Assembly: GCA_905182995.1 (NCBI GenBank)
Contig: CAJJDP010000028.1
Location: 186,001 to 250,000, forward strand
Source of the DNA: Paramecium octaurelia
Taxonomy: Eukaryota > Ciliophora > Oligohymenophorea > Peniculida > Parameciidae
Direction: 5' to 3'
DNA: 64,000 bases
Shown piece by piece: positions 11,998-23,590 of this stretch. A model generated the notes under the pieces. That model had not been told where the DNA came from, did not search any database, and worked only from the letters and a program-made list of their open reading frames with translations. Made by a program: the position numbers and the translations under genes. The first letter of the stretch is position 1. Each line of letters starts with the position of its first letter.

Positions 11998-12462
11998 TCA
12001 ATTATAATTAAAAGACTTTGATTTCTACAATGTTTTTTTCTCCATTTAAACAATAGAATCGATTTAGGTTTTGTGTCTCTCTCTATCCGCTCTGATGTAG
12101 GCATCTACTTTATAGAATTACACCCAAGCTTTGCCCTCTTACAATTGATCTAACTGCATTCATATATTGAGCAATGATACTTCATCTGAGATTTCCTATT
12201 CCGTATAACCTTGTTGTTTCACTATATCCCAAAAAGCTAACCATTCCTAAACCGTTATGTTTCCGCTTTTTTTGTAATCCACTTACGAAAATAAGGCTTC
12301 CGTATTTAATTTGGCGAAGTTCGATTACCAAAATTGCAAAGTTCTCTCCTTGTCTATATACCCCTTGTTTTAGATATCGATTTTTTAGAAGATCATTATA
12401 GCTTTTAATCGTAAATTTTCTGATATTTACTTATGTTCTGGTCGATTTGAGCAAGTTCCCAT
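11998..12462 (-). CDS. EF-hand protein with predicted N-myristoyl/palmitoyl anchor
   Basis: Predicted 145 residues. The N-terminus MGTCSNRPEHK has Gly2 and Cys4, the usual signal for myristoylation plus palmitoylation, so membrane attachment is likely. Two EF-hand-like loops are visible: one starting DIQNKGYIDKE (residues ~27-38, acidic positions kept) and one starting DYKKSGNITVQEW (~62-74, ending in the conserved Glu). The rest is helical and charged. A 27-nt intron (12154-12180, ending CAG) removes a TGA; spliced length is 146 codons. This resembles small recoverin/calcineurin-B-like calcium sensors, but no specific family is recognised. Confidence 0.75.
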
Positions 12463-12675
12463 TTTTAATAATAATATAATACTTAATACCTTAATCAACA
12501 TAAAATCTATTTTACTTATAACTAGTAAAAAATAAGACTTTCTCTTGAATAAATATCAATAATATGGTTGGAAATGCAAGTAATACCTTTGAGTACTCCT
12601 TATGTTAGTTATAAAAAGGCTGAAGATCGTCATTTTATCAATTGAAGATATATATATATTGATGTTATTCTGATA

Positions 12676-13751
12676 TCACTATTATGATAGATCAAATTGC
12701 TTCTCCTTTAATACTTGTATAGTCTTATCCCATAACTGTGCTGCTAATTGTTCATTAGCAAACAAAGGAGTTGATAAAGAGCAATCTTTATAATAGCCTC
12801 CAGCTTACAAATTTTCTTTGTCTTCCAATGATAGGTACAAAGTGGTCTAGGCTCCTTATTCTGGGGATTTGGTTAGGTACCACCAAAATGGGTAAATCAA
12901 AAAATAAACAATTCTTCTCCAACCTCCATAGAGTTCATTGAATAATTCTGTTCTGACCACTCCAGGGTGAAGTGAACTATGTTATTTCGGATTGATACTA
13001 TGCAGGAATTCCATATTTTTTAGTAAATTCCATGGCGTGTAAGATATTACATAATTTTGAATAGCTGTATGCCTTCATTGTGTATCTTGTGGACCATAAA
13101 GGTGAATTTGCAAATCGGTTACAATCTAAATCATTTAGATCAAAACCATCGCTAGATCTATGAGCCATCGATGAAACATTCACTAGTCTCGGATTTTAGG
13201 AATTTTTTAAAAAAGGTAGCTAAATTAATATGAGCAAATACTAATTTTTGACTTAAGTAAAAGTGACCAATATGATTAGTTCCAAATTGAATTTCGAATC
13301 CTTGTTTACTAATCTTGTATTCCTTTGGAGCCATAATTCCTGCGTTGTTTATTAAAACATCGATATGCTAGATATTTAGTGCTTTGAATTATTAAACAAA
13401 AGAATCGATGTCTCTAAGATCAGTGAGATCAAGCTTCAACATAACAAGTCTCTAATTCCCTCTTTATTCGGACCTTATTTGATCTAGGATTTGCTAAGCC
13501 TTAAAAAGATCTCGGCAACCTATTATTATATCAGCACCCATCTCTCCTAACTTTATGGCAGCTTCTGCTCCAATTCCAGCATTGCCACCTAACATAGGAA
13601 TGAATGTCATACCTGTTATCAAAATTACCTTCCCAGTCATATCTTTCCTGACTTTGCAGACTCCTCCATTGATGTATTGTTTCAGAAGATAGAGACACGT
13701 AACTCCAACTAGTGTGCCTCCTATTACATATAAATAAGAAAAATTATTCAT
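12676..13751 (-). CDS. Short-chain dehydrogenase/reductase, retinol-dehydrogenase-like
   Basis: Predicted 335 residues. An N-terminal membrane anchor ([18 protein letters not shown]) precedes a Rossmann fold with TGGNAGIG, the cofactor loop GCRD, the NNAG motif ([12 protein letters not shown]), the catalytic serine region ([11 protein letters not shown]) and the active-site YSYSK. The C-terminal part ([29 protein letters not shown]) is typical of RDH11-14/WW-oxidoreductase-like enzymes. Predicted role: NAD(P)H-dependent reduction or oxidation of a lipid alcohol or aldehyde at a membrane. Introns: 13589-13612 (24 nt, inside the glycine loop and without an in-frame TGA), 13220-13241 and 12977-12998 (22 nt each). 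Spliced length is 336 codons. Confidence 0.9.
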
Positions 13752-14336
13752 ATATCTTAATAATATAAATATAATGATATGTGAGTGAAATATATGTGAG
13801 TAAGATTTTCTTAATACTATAATTTAAATTATTGTATAAATAACACTCTATTTTTGTTATACTAAGAAGATTTTAAATCTTCCATTCTCTATTTGCTTTT
13901 TTAGTGATAAATAATTTCGTCGAAATTTCAATTTTCAACTTTAAAGCAATTTAAGAAAAAAATATTGAAATGCATAATAATGGTTCACAATTTCTAGTCA
14001 AATAATTAGGATAATAATTTAGATTATTATTTATTTTTTTCAATAAATAATTAAAAATACTGATAAACTAATACAAATAATTTATTTGGATAAAATCGAA
14101 CTCAATAACATTTAGACAACCATTATTGATGCCTTAAATTTGAAAATTTCCTTTTTTTTATCAACCGTATTCTACAATTGATTATTTATATGAGCTATAT
14201 GCTATATAATGATATAATCAATAATAAAACGAAAATGTTCTATTAGTTATTTCTGCTTTATTCCTTGTTGTTTTTCAAAAAGTATATTTATACTACATAA
14301 CCCGCCATTAATCTATTACTTTACCAATTTACTTCT
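13752..14336. other. Divergent intergenic region, no gene seen
   Basis: This 585-bp AT-rich spacer lies between divergent genes and presumably holds both promoters. It contains A/T tracts only; nothing else is recognised. Confidence 0.45.
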
Positions 14337-14363
14337 ATGATTTAAGATAATATTATTTATTTA

Positions 14364-15416
14364 ATGCAGAGTTTTCAATCCGATCTTAAATATATACGTG
14401 AGGCACTCAATCTATTAATTGATAAGCTCTTACCTTACATAGAGCAGAAGCAAATTCTCTAATTTTGCAAAGTATTGAAGAATAAAATAGCCGATGATAA
14501 AGTAACACCATTTTCTATATACATGGAAACTTAAAAAAATTTCGAAGGAAGTCAAACCAAGCCTGTCAGATTGAACAGTACGTCTGATGAGAAGTTTACG
14601 AACTCAGTTCTAAGTAAACTAAAATTGGCATAGACTGAATTCAAGAATAATACTCAGCAATTTGCATCTATTTATAATTCAGTGAAAGAGAATGTTGAAT
14701 CTGTTTATGTTACAAGTTAAGAGCTACAAATAATGATGAATGAGAAGCAAATATAGATGTAAAACAAGGCAGAACAAAGATAAGATTAAATTCGAAGAGT
14801 CTCAATTTATAGCAAATAAAACAAGCAAAAAACAGATACTGATGTTCAAGAAGAAAAGCCAAAAGAATATAAAATAGAAATAAAATCAGTGGATAAAAAC
14901 GTGATCAAATCTGATAACAAAATTGGCTCTAAAAACGACCTAAAATTGGAAACCAAGGGTGATATTAATACAGACTTTAAATATTCTTTCGAAGGCTCTA
15001 GGAGGGATTTATTTTCTACTTAGGAGTAAATCCCTAATCAAAGGATTACTCCAACAAACTAATAGTAAGGTTAAATTAAAGTTGAGAAACCCTTAACTTA
15101 ATAATCTCCATTATGCTATTAATAACTCAAACCTTAAAACATCGTCTAAACACCAAACAATTATCCCAAAACTTCCCCTAATTCATATACTTAATTACCT
15201 CTATAAAAAAATTCTCAAACAACTCCTTTCACTTATGTTCAATAATCATCATTAGGATAAATTATGTATACTCAAAGTGATTAAAAATAAACTTCTCAAA
15301 TGGGATCTTATGTTCCAAATTATGATTTATTGGCTAGAGTAGACTAATTGCTTTAAAAGACCAAAATCGGTACTTAAGCTTAGAATAACATTCCTTGCTT
15401 AACAAATAGAATATGA
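14364..15416 (+). CDS. Hypothetical protein with helical N-terminus and long Gln/Thr/Pro/Ser-rich tail
   Basis: Intronless frame of 351 codons. The first ~150 residues are helical and charged (FQSDLKYIREALNLLIDKLL, FKNNTQQFASIYNSVKENVE). The second half is rich in Gln, Asn, Pro, Ser and Thr (NYPKTSPNSYTQLPLQKNS), and is probably disordered. An in-frame ATG at 14337 would add nine residues (MIQDNIIYL). I chose 14364 because it is closer to the coherent helical start, but the choice is open. No family is recognised. Confidence 0.6.
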
Positions 15417-16704
15417 TTAAATAAAATTGAATTTAAAATTATAAACATTTCAATTTAACATATATATTTCATAATAAATTCTAATTAATAATAAAATTCA
15501 ACTTTATTTACTTTACTAAAATAATGATAATTTATATATTATGTTAAATGTTAAGTAAATTCCAAATAGAATTGGAACTAAAAAGAACACATTGTTAAAC
15601 TTTTGAATGTTTATTGATTATTTTATAATTAGATTAGGATCATACAAAACAATCTTAAAAATGGTGGAAAAATGATAAATTTTATGATAAAGGTTCAGAT
15701 TAAAGCAATGCATGAGACGAATTAAGAATAGAATATTTAATCTAAGAGGATACTCCTAGATTTACTTTTAGAAATCCTCTAAAAATCATATTTTCTTAAA
15801 TATTTTCATACATTAGGTCATTGTTCCAATAAAACCTTTTATATATTTAGTTTGAATGAATATTACTAGAATTATGAACTCAAGAACAATTATTTTGTAA
15901 ATGCAATCATATTCAAGGTTTTCTTTGGATATTGATCTTGCCCTCCTAGCCCATAATTAATCTTAAAAAAGAACCCCTTACTTGTTGCCATTTAAAAAGC
16001 TACACAAATAGTATGAAATAGAATTAATAAAGCATTAGTTCTTTAGTGATTAGAAATTATAAATTATGATAGGATGCTGAAATCGAAGATGAAGTTGAAA
16101 ATTATTATAACTTTTAGACCTAACCGTATAAATATATAAGAATTGACCTTTTTGAGTCGTCTGATTATACTTCATTATTTATATATATACAGTTAACGAA
16201 TCACGGTTAATTGAAAATAAAAGGAATTTTACAAAGAATGATATTATACAGTTAATTATAATAATTAATTAAGAAAAGTTTTATGTGCAACTGAGCATTT
16301 AGACAAATATCCTTCATCTTTTAGGCATAAAATATTATATAGGGTTCACAACTATATATTTATTCTTAATTAAATTTCAGAATTTCATTATTCTAAGATG
16401 CGGGTTTGAAGTTAAAACATTATCAAATCTATGTTGCTTGCATATTTTTTAATTGACTATTCCTCAAATCTGATCTCTAAAACAAACCCAATAAAAGTAT
16501 CTGCCATTTAATATATCAGTGGAAATCAATCCTCTAGCTCAAATTTTAAATTAATATTATGCTTAAGATCGTTATATGTATTTTTACTAAAGGAAGAAAA
16601 GCAAATAAGAATTTAAATCACATTCAATTAAAATCATCATTTCCGAGTATATAATCGTTTGGATTCAGATTATATTCGTTTATTTTATTAATCATTATTA
16701 CAAT
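15417..16704. other. Long spacer holding a possible gene relic
   Basis: About 1.3 kb without an intact gene. It is AT-rich and unremarkable except for the coding-like stretch annotated separately at 15901-16297. Confidence 0.4.
15901..16297 (+). pseudogene. Possible gene or relic with broken frame
   Basis: From ATG 15901 an open frame reads RFSLDIDLALLAHNQSQKR and TPYLLPFKKLHKQYEIELIK, then hits TGA near 16078. A second frame just beyond it reads DAEIEDEVENYYNFQTQPYK and YIRIDLFESSDYTSLFIYIQ. Both look like protein, but no GT-AG intron of normal length and correct phase joins them. It may be a small gene with an intron I failed to find, or a decaying copy. No family is recognised. Confidence 0.3.
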
Positions 16705-18424
16705 ATGGGTTCATGCTAAGGGACTTCTTTAGACGCACAATAAGATATGAGAATGAGAGATATCATGACCAAATTTTAAGTTCCTATGCCATATATAGAT
16801 GAGTATAATATTTTCTAAACAATGAAGTAGGTAGAAATGTAATTATTTACTCATACTTCTTATAGCATTTAGCATAATAAAATACCTCATTTTGACTTAA
16901 TCTATTCAAAAATGGGAGATTCATCAGATAAAATGAAGAATCTAGTTAAGAAATGGAGAACAAAATACGAATTGCATAATCACCCAAATCTACTCTCTAT
17001 TCATAATGTTTCAATTATTGAATCTATGAAAATATTTATACCCTACACAGACATAATACTATTAATGGACAAACCACTCCAGCCTCTAACAAGACATAAA
17101 AAGGTCATCATGAAATAACCATTTTCACAGAATGAGATTTTGTTCTTAATAGATTGTGTAGTCTCTGGCCTAGCATTTCAGCAATAAAATAAAATTTATC
17201 CTTCTGGATTCGACATTGATGACATTGTAACTGTTAAAACTCCATTTAACACTGAAATTTATAAGTTGGTCGATAGGTACTAAAAACCGATTCGCACAAA
17301 TTTGTTTTAAGATTTCATTTAGATATTTGATGATAAATAAGGTATAAAGAATGTGCATTTAGTATATTAGCTTTGAACGAATTAAAAAAAACAGCGTTAT
17401 TTTCTCCAGCTCAGATTGAAGCTATTCCAAAAAAAGACAAGGTTACAACTATTTATATTTTTAGTATCTAAAACACAATAGATATAAATCAGACGTGTTC
17501 AATTTCGGTCTTATTTTGATATACTTGATATAAGCTAAACATCCAGAAGTTTATGACTGGAAAAGGTGGTAAGTTGATGATTTTGCTTTGAGAAGGGTTC
17601 AAGATGATCTAATTGTAACAAATTTAGATGAAAAATTATTGCGCCTAATAGATCAGATGCTAACAATAGGGGAAGACAAAAGACCAGACTTCGTAGAATT
17701 AGATGATATGGTCAGTAAATTATTTTTAGATCTCTAAATGCATCGATTGTAAGAATAATATTAAGCACAAGACTTTTTTATTGTTTCATTTGATAAGCAT
17801 TCGGAAAACAAAAATGAAATTATTAGTGACAATAATATCTATCAATCCAAATAACCAAAATAAGTCACCCCAATAGGGTCTTAAAATTTGATAAAATCAT
17901 CTTAATAGAAAACATAGTATCAAAGAAATGAAACTTAAAAAGTTAAATAAAATGATGTAAGCCAAGCTTCTATTAAAGAATAATAAAATTAAACTTAAAA
18001 CAAATTCGATACTACCCTAACTGTATCATAAGGAAAGTTACATTATTCAAATGGATTTTATTACATTGGTTAAATATGTAACAGAAGAAGACATGGAGTA
18101 GGTACTTACTATAATTCTGACAATCAAAAGGTTACTGAAGGGATGTGGGTATTTGACATTCCTGAAGGAGATGTTATACTATATAATCAACCTAAGGAGG
18201 AAAAGGAAAAGAGTCATATAAATATGGCAAGAAAAGATTGGATCCAGTATAAGGGATAAATGAAACAGGGGTAAAAAAATGGAATCGGAGTTCTTTACTT
18301 TTCTGATGGATCAAAATATATGGGCAATTTCTCGTGTGATTAAGCACACGGAAAGGGCTAATATGAATATTAGAATAAAGAATAAATTATTGGAACATGG
18401 TAGCACGACATATTCAATAGTTGA
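16705..18424 (+). CDS. Pseudokinase-like protein with C-terminal MORN repeats and N-myristoylation motif
   Basis: Predicted 555 residues. The N-terminus MGSCQGTSLD carries Gly2 and Cys4, suggesting dual acylation and membrane targeting. Residues ~60-330 follow a protein-kinase outline: HNHPNLLSIHNVSIIES resembles the alphaC-beta4 region, FSQNEILFLIDCVVSGLAF the alphaE helix, and YKSDVFNFGLILIYLIQ the DxWSxG helix. The HRD and DFG catalytic motifs are not recognisable, so catalysis is unlikely. The C-terminus (~430-540) has MORN repeats: LHYSNGFYYIGQICNRRRHG, NGIGVLYFSDGSKYMGNF and HGKGQYEY. Introns at 17342-17370 (29 nt) and 17442-17464 (23 nt, starting GTT) keep the frame; spliced length is 556 codons. 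Likely a cortex or membrane scaffold, by inference. Confidence 0.7.
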
Positions 18425-18530
18425 TTAAACTTTTACATTAATATTGTTATGGATGTCATTATTAAAAATTAATATTTTATTATTTATTTTTCATATTTCA
18501 AAATAATATCCCCTAAATAAAATTATAAAA

Positions 18531-19670
18531 ATGATTAAAAGTCATGATAAATCATTAAATAATATAATGTAAAACAAACAGAATCATTTATATTCATTGT
18601 CTCATAAGGGTTCTAAAAGTGAATATAGAAAAAAGAAATCTATTGACATCAACTATTCTATCCCATGTATAAACTGTGAATGTTTCATTCCAGTTGCTGA
18701 AGTCAATAAACATACTTTATTATGCCAATTCTCATTATCTACTTAAAGTTCTTAAATTAAAGATTTAACAGCAAGCGAAGAGACTGATTTTAAGCTCAAA
18801 AAACTAAGATTATAAATATTAATTTAGGCTAAAACAGAAACAAATCTAAATGATAAAAAATATCTAATGCGTATAGAAGAACTTTGTGCTTAATTACTTA
18901 AATTGTAGAGCTTTGAGGAATAATAATACAAAAAATTATTAGATATTTCAGAAGAAATAAAAATGCTAACTGAGTCCTATGAAGGCGAGTTGTTTATTTA
19001 ATTATTTTTGGAAAGATTGAAATCTTTGGCACTAGTGAAGTAATAGAATATGAAATCTCTAAGATAAGAAAAGTATTAATTTGAAAATTATTAATAATAC
19101 TAAAAAAATTAAGATATTGATAAGTAATCACTTAGGGTCCAAACTCAATAAGATCTGTAGGAGCCAGTTTAATAGGATCATGGTTATTTATTTTCGACTT
19201 GTGTTAGTTATTTGGGATAAAATGTGAAACTTAGAAAGACTTAAATCAAAAAATTCTATTTGGAAAAATACAGTAAGCCTTTGCTAGAGAAAAAAAGTGA
19301 AATTTTTACTTAATTGTCTAGTTCAAAATGTGAAGGAGAAATTCAGGAAAGTAAGGATATTTAAAATACATGTAATAGAAATTAAAGGCTATTTTATTAA
19401 AAATGTTTGAATTTTAAAGCATTTTTGTTAAATAGTGATCCTGCTTAAAAGGTTCCACTTTGTATATTATATAAAGAAGTTCTTAATAAAAGAATTCCCA
19501 TTTATAAATGGGATGAATTTATCTAATCAGCATTTGTTAAACCTTCCTAATATTTAGATTTTAAGAAGTTGAATGTGTTTAATTAACCAAATAATAATTA
19601 TAATTCTATTAAAGCATTTTCAATCAACAGTAATTTCAAAGAGAGATTGAGATATCTTAATTAAGTTTGA
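18531..19670 (+). CDS. Hypothetical protein with a CxxC...HxxxC zinc-binding-like motif and coiled coil
   Basis: Intronless, 379 residues. Near residue 45 there is CINCECFIPVAEVNKHTLLC, a C-x2-C-x11-H-x4-C arrangement like C2HC or UBZ-type zinc fingers. Residues ~75-190 are helical and Glu/Lys/Gln-rich, probably coiled coil. The C-terminal third is basic with scattered cysteines. It lies 106 bp downstream of the pseudokinase gene on the same strand. Function unknown. Confidence 0.6.
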
Positions 19671-19923
19671 TAATTTAATTCATATTTAAATAATTCTCCT
19701 TTAATCTATTATCTATATATTAAAAATATAATTTGAAAGTAATTATCCATTTTTACTATAAGTTTTGTTATTTTACTCTTAATTATTTTAAAAATTATAT
19801 TTAATTATCAACAATACTCCTTCAATTATATTATTTATAACAATAGACAATTATCTTTGTAGATATTATAACATACAATATAACACAGTTTAATTTAATA
19901 ATAAAATCTAATAATTACTAAAA

Positions 19924-21323
19924 ATGTCTCTTATTAAGTGCTTTGCATTATATGACTGCTCAAAAGAATAGTTCTATTTAATTTCAGGTGATAAGGCTTT
20001 CCTTGCTACCTAAATAAGCACTATAAAACTAGAATTGCAGTCCAAGCTTATTGAAATCAAATCTTAACTCCTTCAATCATTTTAATTTAAATCAACATTA
20101 GGATGCTATCAATGTCAACGTGATGCTACTTAAAGTAATATTACTATTTTATGCTGAAGGATATTATTTTATTTTACTTTCTAATCCTGAATTACAAGAA
20201 AAGTGCTAAACAAAAACTTTGGATTAGATCTCTAAGTATATTCAAGAAGTCCCCAAATATAATTAAGTACATCAGGTTAAAAACTAAATTAGTTGTCATC
20301 TGAAGAGCTTTAAAATTAAAAACAGAAGGCAATTGAAAATTTGATTGAAGACTGTGAGAATCAATTAAGGAGGGACACCAAGGCCAATCATGATTCTGTC
20401 ATTGATTACGAATAAGAGGGACTTCTTATTTCAAATTCAGGTAATGTGTTTAATTCAAACCAAAATATATTTCAAAGTCAAGCAGTAAAATAATGTTTTA
20501 TTCAAGAACCTCAGACATGGATTCAATACAGATAAAGATTTCAGCATTGAAACCTTGACCAAGGTTTTCAGATGCTTTATGATGTATGATTATAATAGAC
20601 AATTCTTTTTCATGTTCATTAGAAGAGGGTTTCCTATTGATAAGACATGGTCCAATGAAAGAAACAAATTAGAAAAAGAAATAATGAAGAAACTCTTAGA
20701 TCCAGATGATCCTAAAGCAAAACCTTAGGAACCACCTTTGACTTTCAAATATAAAGGGGATTTCGGAGTTTATTAAGCTAGATATGATAAATCAGCAAGT
20801 ATGTTATTTTGGAATTGATTTTAGAATGTTATTTTATACTACTATCAAGATTTGGTGTAAAAGAAGATTTCTAGAAATCCCTAGTAAATAAAATTTATGA
20901 TGAGATCCAAAAAATTAAAAACTATATTACAGTACTAAAAAAATCTCTAAAATTTAGCTTAAATATGATTCATTGGAACACAAAGTGAAGAGAAATGTTG
21001 AATAGTTGATTAATAATTATGAGGACGAAATCATACAATATATGGATTAGAATTTAGTTGATTAAAAGTTGTTTGAAAAGAAATATCAAATATTATAATA
21101 GAATCCAGTTTAAATTTATTAAGAAGAAAAAAGATCTCCTTTGGTGGAACAACAAAATAATGAAATGAAGGATGCCTTAATTATATAATAATAGTACATA
21201 CTAGATGAAGATGATATAATACCTTAGATGACTGAATTAAATGAAAAAAACGATAAACAACAGTTATATTACTCACACAATAACTTAACCAATAATAAGC
21301 TAAAAAAAATGAGGTCATCATGA
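19924..21323 (+). CDS. Hypothetical multi-exon protein with two longin-like segments
   Basis: The best model is 422 residues with five introns. Four are well placed: 20267-20292 (26), 20485-20506 (22, ending AAG), 20799-20824 (26) and 20932-20957 (26). The first intron is ambiguous (one near 19970-20010, starting GTT or GTG), so residues ~15-45 are uncertain. Two segments share a pattern, AEGYYFILLSNPELQ near the N-terminus and KCYFILLSRFGVKEDFQKS in the C-terminal half, each followed by a charged helix, as in longin/profilin-like folds. The tail is a helical, acidic region. The start MSLIKCFALYDCSKEQ also resembles longin N-termini. A membrane-traffic role is a guess. Confidence 0.5.
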
Positions 21324-21618
21324 TATTTCAAATTAACATTATTTTATTTGAATCTTATATTAAATGCAATCAAATTAAATCATGAAACTCTTATTTTGAA
21401 GTATAATTATTCTTTGTAAGAAATTCACCAGAAATACTATTATATAAAATTTACATTTTAATTAAAATATAAATTGATTTTATCATATAAATTTGTTATA
21501 TTCTGATTAATCTAATACATTAATGCTTTATAAATTAATGTAAACACACCAGAATTTGAAATTATCTGAATTTATAACTACAATTTCCATTTAAATTATT
21601 ATAATTAATCCTGATTTT

Positions 21619-21852
21619 ATGAAACCATTAGTAACAAGAAAATACATTAATAAAAAGAGTTAAAACTAACCAAAAGGCACAATGATTCATAAAAAAATAA
21701 CAAAGAAAAGTGTACCAAGATTGACAAGAACAATTAAAGAGACTTTGAAAAATGCTCAAGACATTCAACCTAGTGCTGGTATGAGAAAATTACCCAGATA
21801 AAATAGAAGAAATAAATTAGCTAGACAGCACCTATTAAGAAGAAAACTTTGA
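21619..21852 (+). CDS. Small highly basic protein
   Basis: Intronless 77-residue frame, very rich in Lys and Arg (IHKKITKKSVPRLTRTIKE, RKLPRQNRRNKLARQHLLRR). The composition and size suggest an RNA- or ribosome-associated protein, but no family is recognised. The coding signal stands out from AT-rich spacers of about 300 and 780 bp on either side. Confidence 0.5.
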
Positions 21853-22631
21853 TTAATTATTAAACCGTGTTATTATTATATTTAATTATTATTGAAATAT
21901 TTCGGCATTAATAAAATAATACTCATTTACTCAAGAATAATTATTTCGAAAAGATCATTATGATAGTTTAATGTTTCAGAATTTATTAAATTATTAGCAT
22001 AGTTAGTTTAGAATATGTAAAATGACAGCAAGAGGATTTGGATATTATTAAATAGATAGATGATAGAATAATCAGATCTGAAGAAAAGTATTTGAGATTG
22101 CTACCTACAGAAATTTATTAAAAATATTAAAAAAATGGCTAATAGTTTTGTTAATTCTAGAAATAGACCAAAATATTGAATAATAATGAAGATGTTATTT
22201 CTATTAAAAAAATAGAATTGATTATGATAATATGAATACCTCACCAATAAAGATTTTATTGAAAATAAATATGCAAATTTGGTTTAAATATATGAACTTA
22301 TAATGACTTTAGCAAATTGTTATTTTTTTAAATAAAGTAATCATTTATTCTAGTTTTAATAAAACCTCATCAAAAGTTATGCAATTATTAATCTAAAATA
22401 TGAAAAATGGTTTTATTGTGATAAATAAAAGGTAAATAATATTCTCTAGAAATGATTGATATATATAGTAATTATTGAAATAAATTTTATAAAATTATAA
22501 AGAGCTAAGCACATTTTAAGTAAAGATGACATTGTGATATCTCCTAAAAGGATATAAATTGATTTATTGAATTTATTTAAAATTCATCACAGAGACATAA
22601 ATTAAATTAGATATTATTAAAAATAACATAA
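21853..22631. other. Intergenic, no gene seen
   Basis: This is 779 bp of very AT-rich sequence. Open frames exist but read as low-complexity Asn/Ile/Lys/Tyr strings typical of non-coding DNA with one stop codon. Confidence 0.4.
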
Positions 22632-22766
22632 ATGAAAATTCATAACACTTGGTTTGCTTAAGCCACATATTTAGGAATTCTTGGTGCTTTAGTTTTTGCT
22701 ACAACAAGGTTCACAGTTCCAGAATATAGACTCTATTATAGAGTAGCCAAAGTTTAACATCTTTGA
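22632..22766 (+). CDS. Small 44-residue single-pass membrane protein
   Basis: A short intronless frame encodes WFAQATYLGILGALVFAT, a membrane segment, followed by TRFTVPEYRLYYRVAKV. The size, one membrane helix and basic C-terminal tail resemble small accessory subunits of mitochondrial inner-membrane complexes. That is inference. It stands in an otherwise non-coding 1.7-kb stretch, which makes the coherent sequence more notable. Confidence 0.4.
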
Positions 22767-23590
22767 GAATTTTATGATATCAATTATAATAATCGAACAA
22801 TATTTTGAATTTATGCAGGCTCTTGTTAAAATTAATCAGCTTATTTTTCTATTTCATAAACATAGAGACCCTACATATAATTATTCAAGACTTTCTAATA
22901 TAATTAAGGAATATTAATTTAAGTTCATTAATTTAATTCTCATATTTAAATCAAAATCAACCGAATAGGCTTCATCAAAACAAGAAGAGAATTTTCATAA
23001 ATCTAATTATTAACATTCTAATTTAAGTAGTTCTCCTCATTTATAATGTATGTTTGGACATTTCTTAGCTTTAAGAGCTTCAATTGTTGAAATATACTAT
23101 ATAAATTATATACTAAATAAATAATCTTAAGTGTAAAAAGTATTTAAACAATTCCAACACATATACCTTCTATACTAAAATTATATTATTTGAATAAAAT
23201 ACCTTCAATCATCTAATTATTTAATGAAATGGTCTAGTAGTTAAAGGTTCTTTCATCCTAATTATAGATGCAGCATTTGTTCAATTATTTTTGGTGATAA
23301 TCTCACTAAAAATAGATAAAATAATTAGGCATAAAGATGAATTAATTATTAATTTTTATATTTAAAATAGAATATATATAATATTATATTATATTAATTT
23401 AATATAATATAGGATAGATCTACCATTAATTTTAGTTATTTTGAATACTTCAGACATAAAGTTTAAGTAAGAAGATTTTCTAGTAATTCAACTTTTAGTT
23501 TAGCAAAGATAAAAATTATAGAGAATAAACCCATTTGAGGTTTTCATTAAAAAAAAGAACAAAGAATATAATATTAATAATAATATTATT
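22767..23590. other. Intergenic, no gene seen
   Basis: An 824-bp AT-rich region with A/T repeats (for example around 23360-23410). A weak tRNA-like string near 23235 was examined and rejected. Confidence 0.4.

Noticed and set aside
23225-23310. tRNA-like string with A-box resemblance (GGTCTAGTAGTTAAAGG)
   Set aside because: The D stem, anticodon stem and T stem do not pair, and the B-box is poor. At best a decayed tRNA; not annotated.
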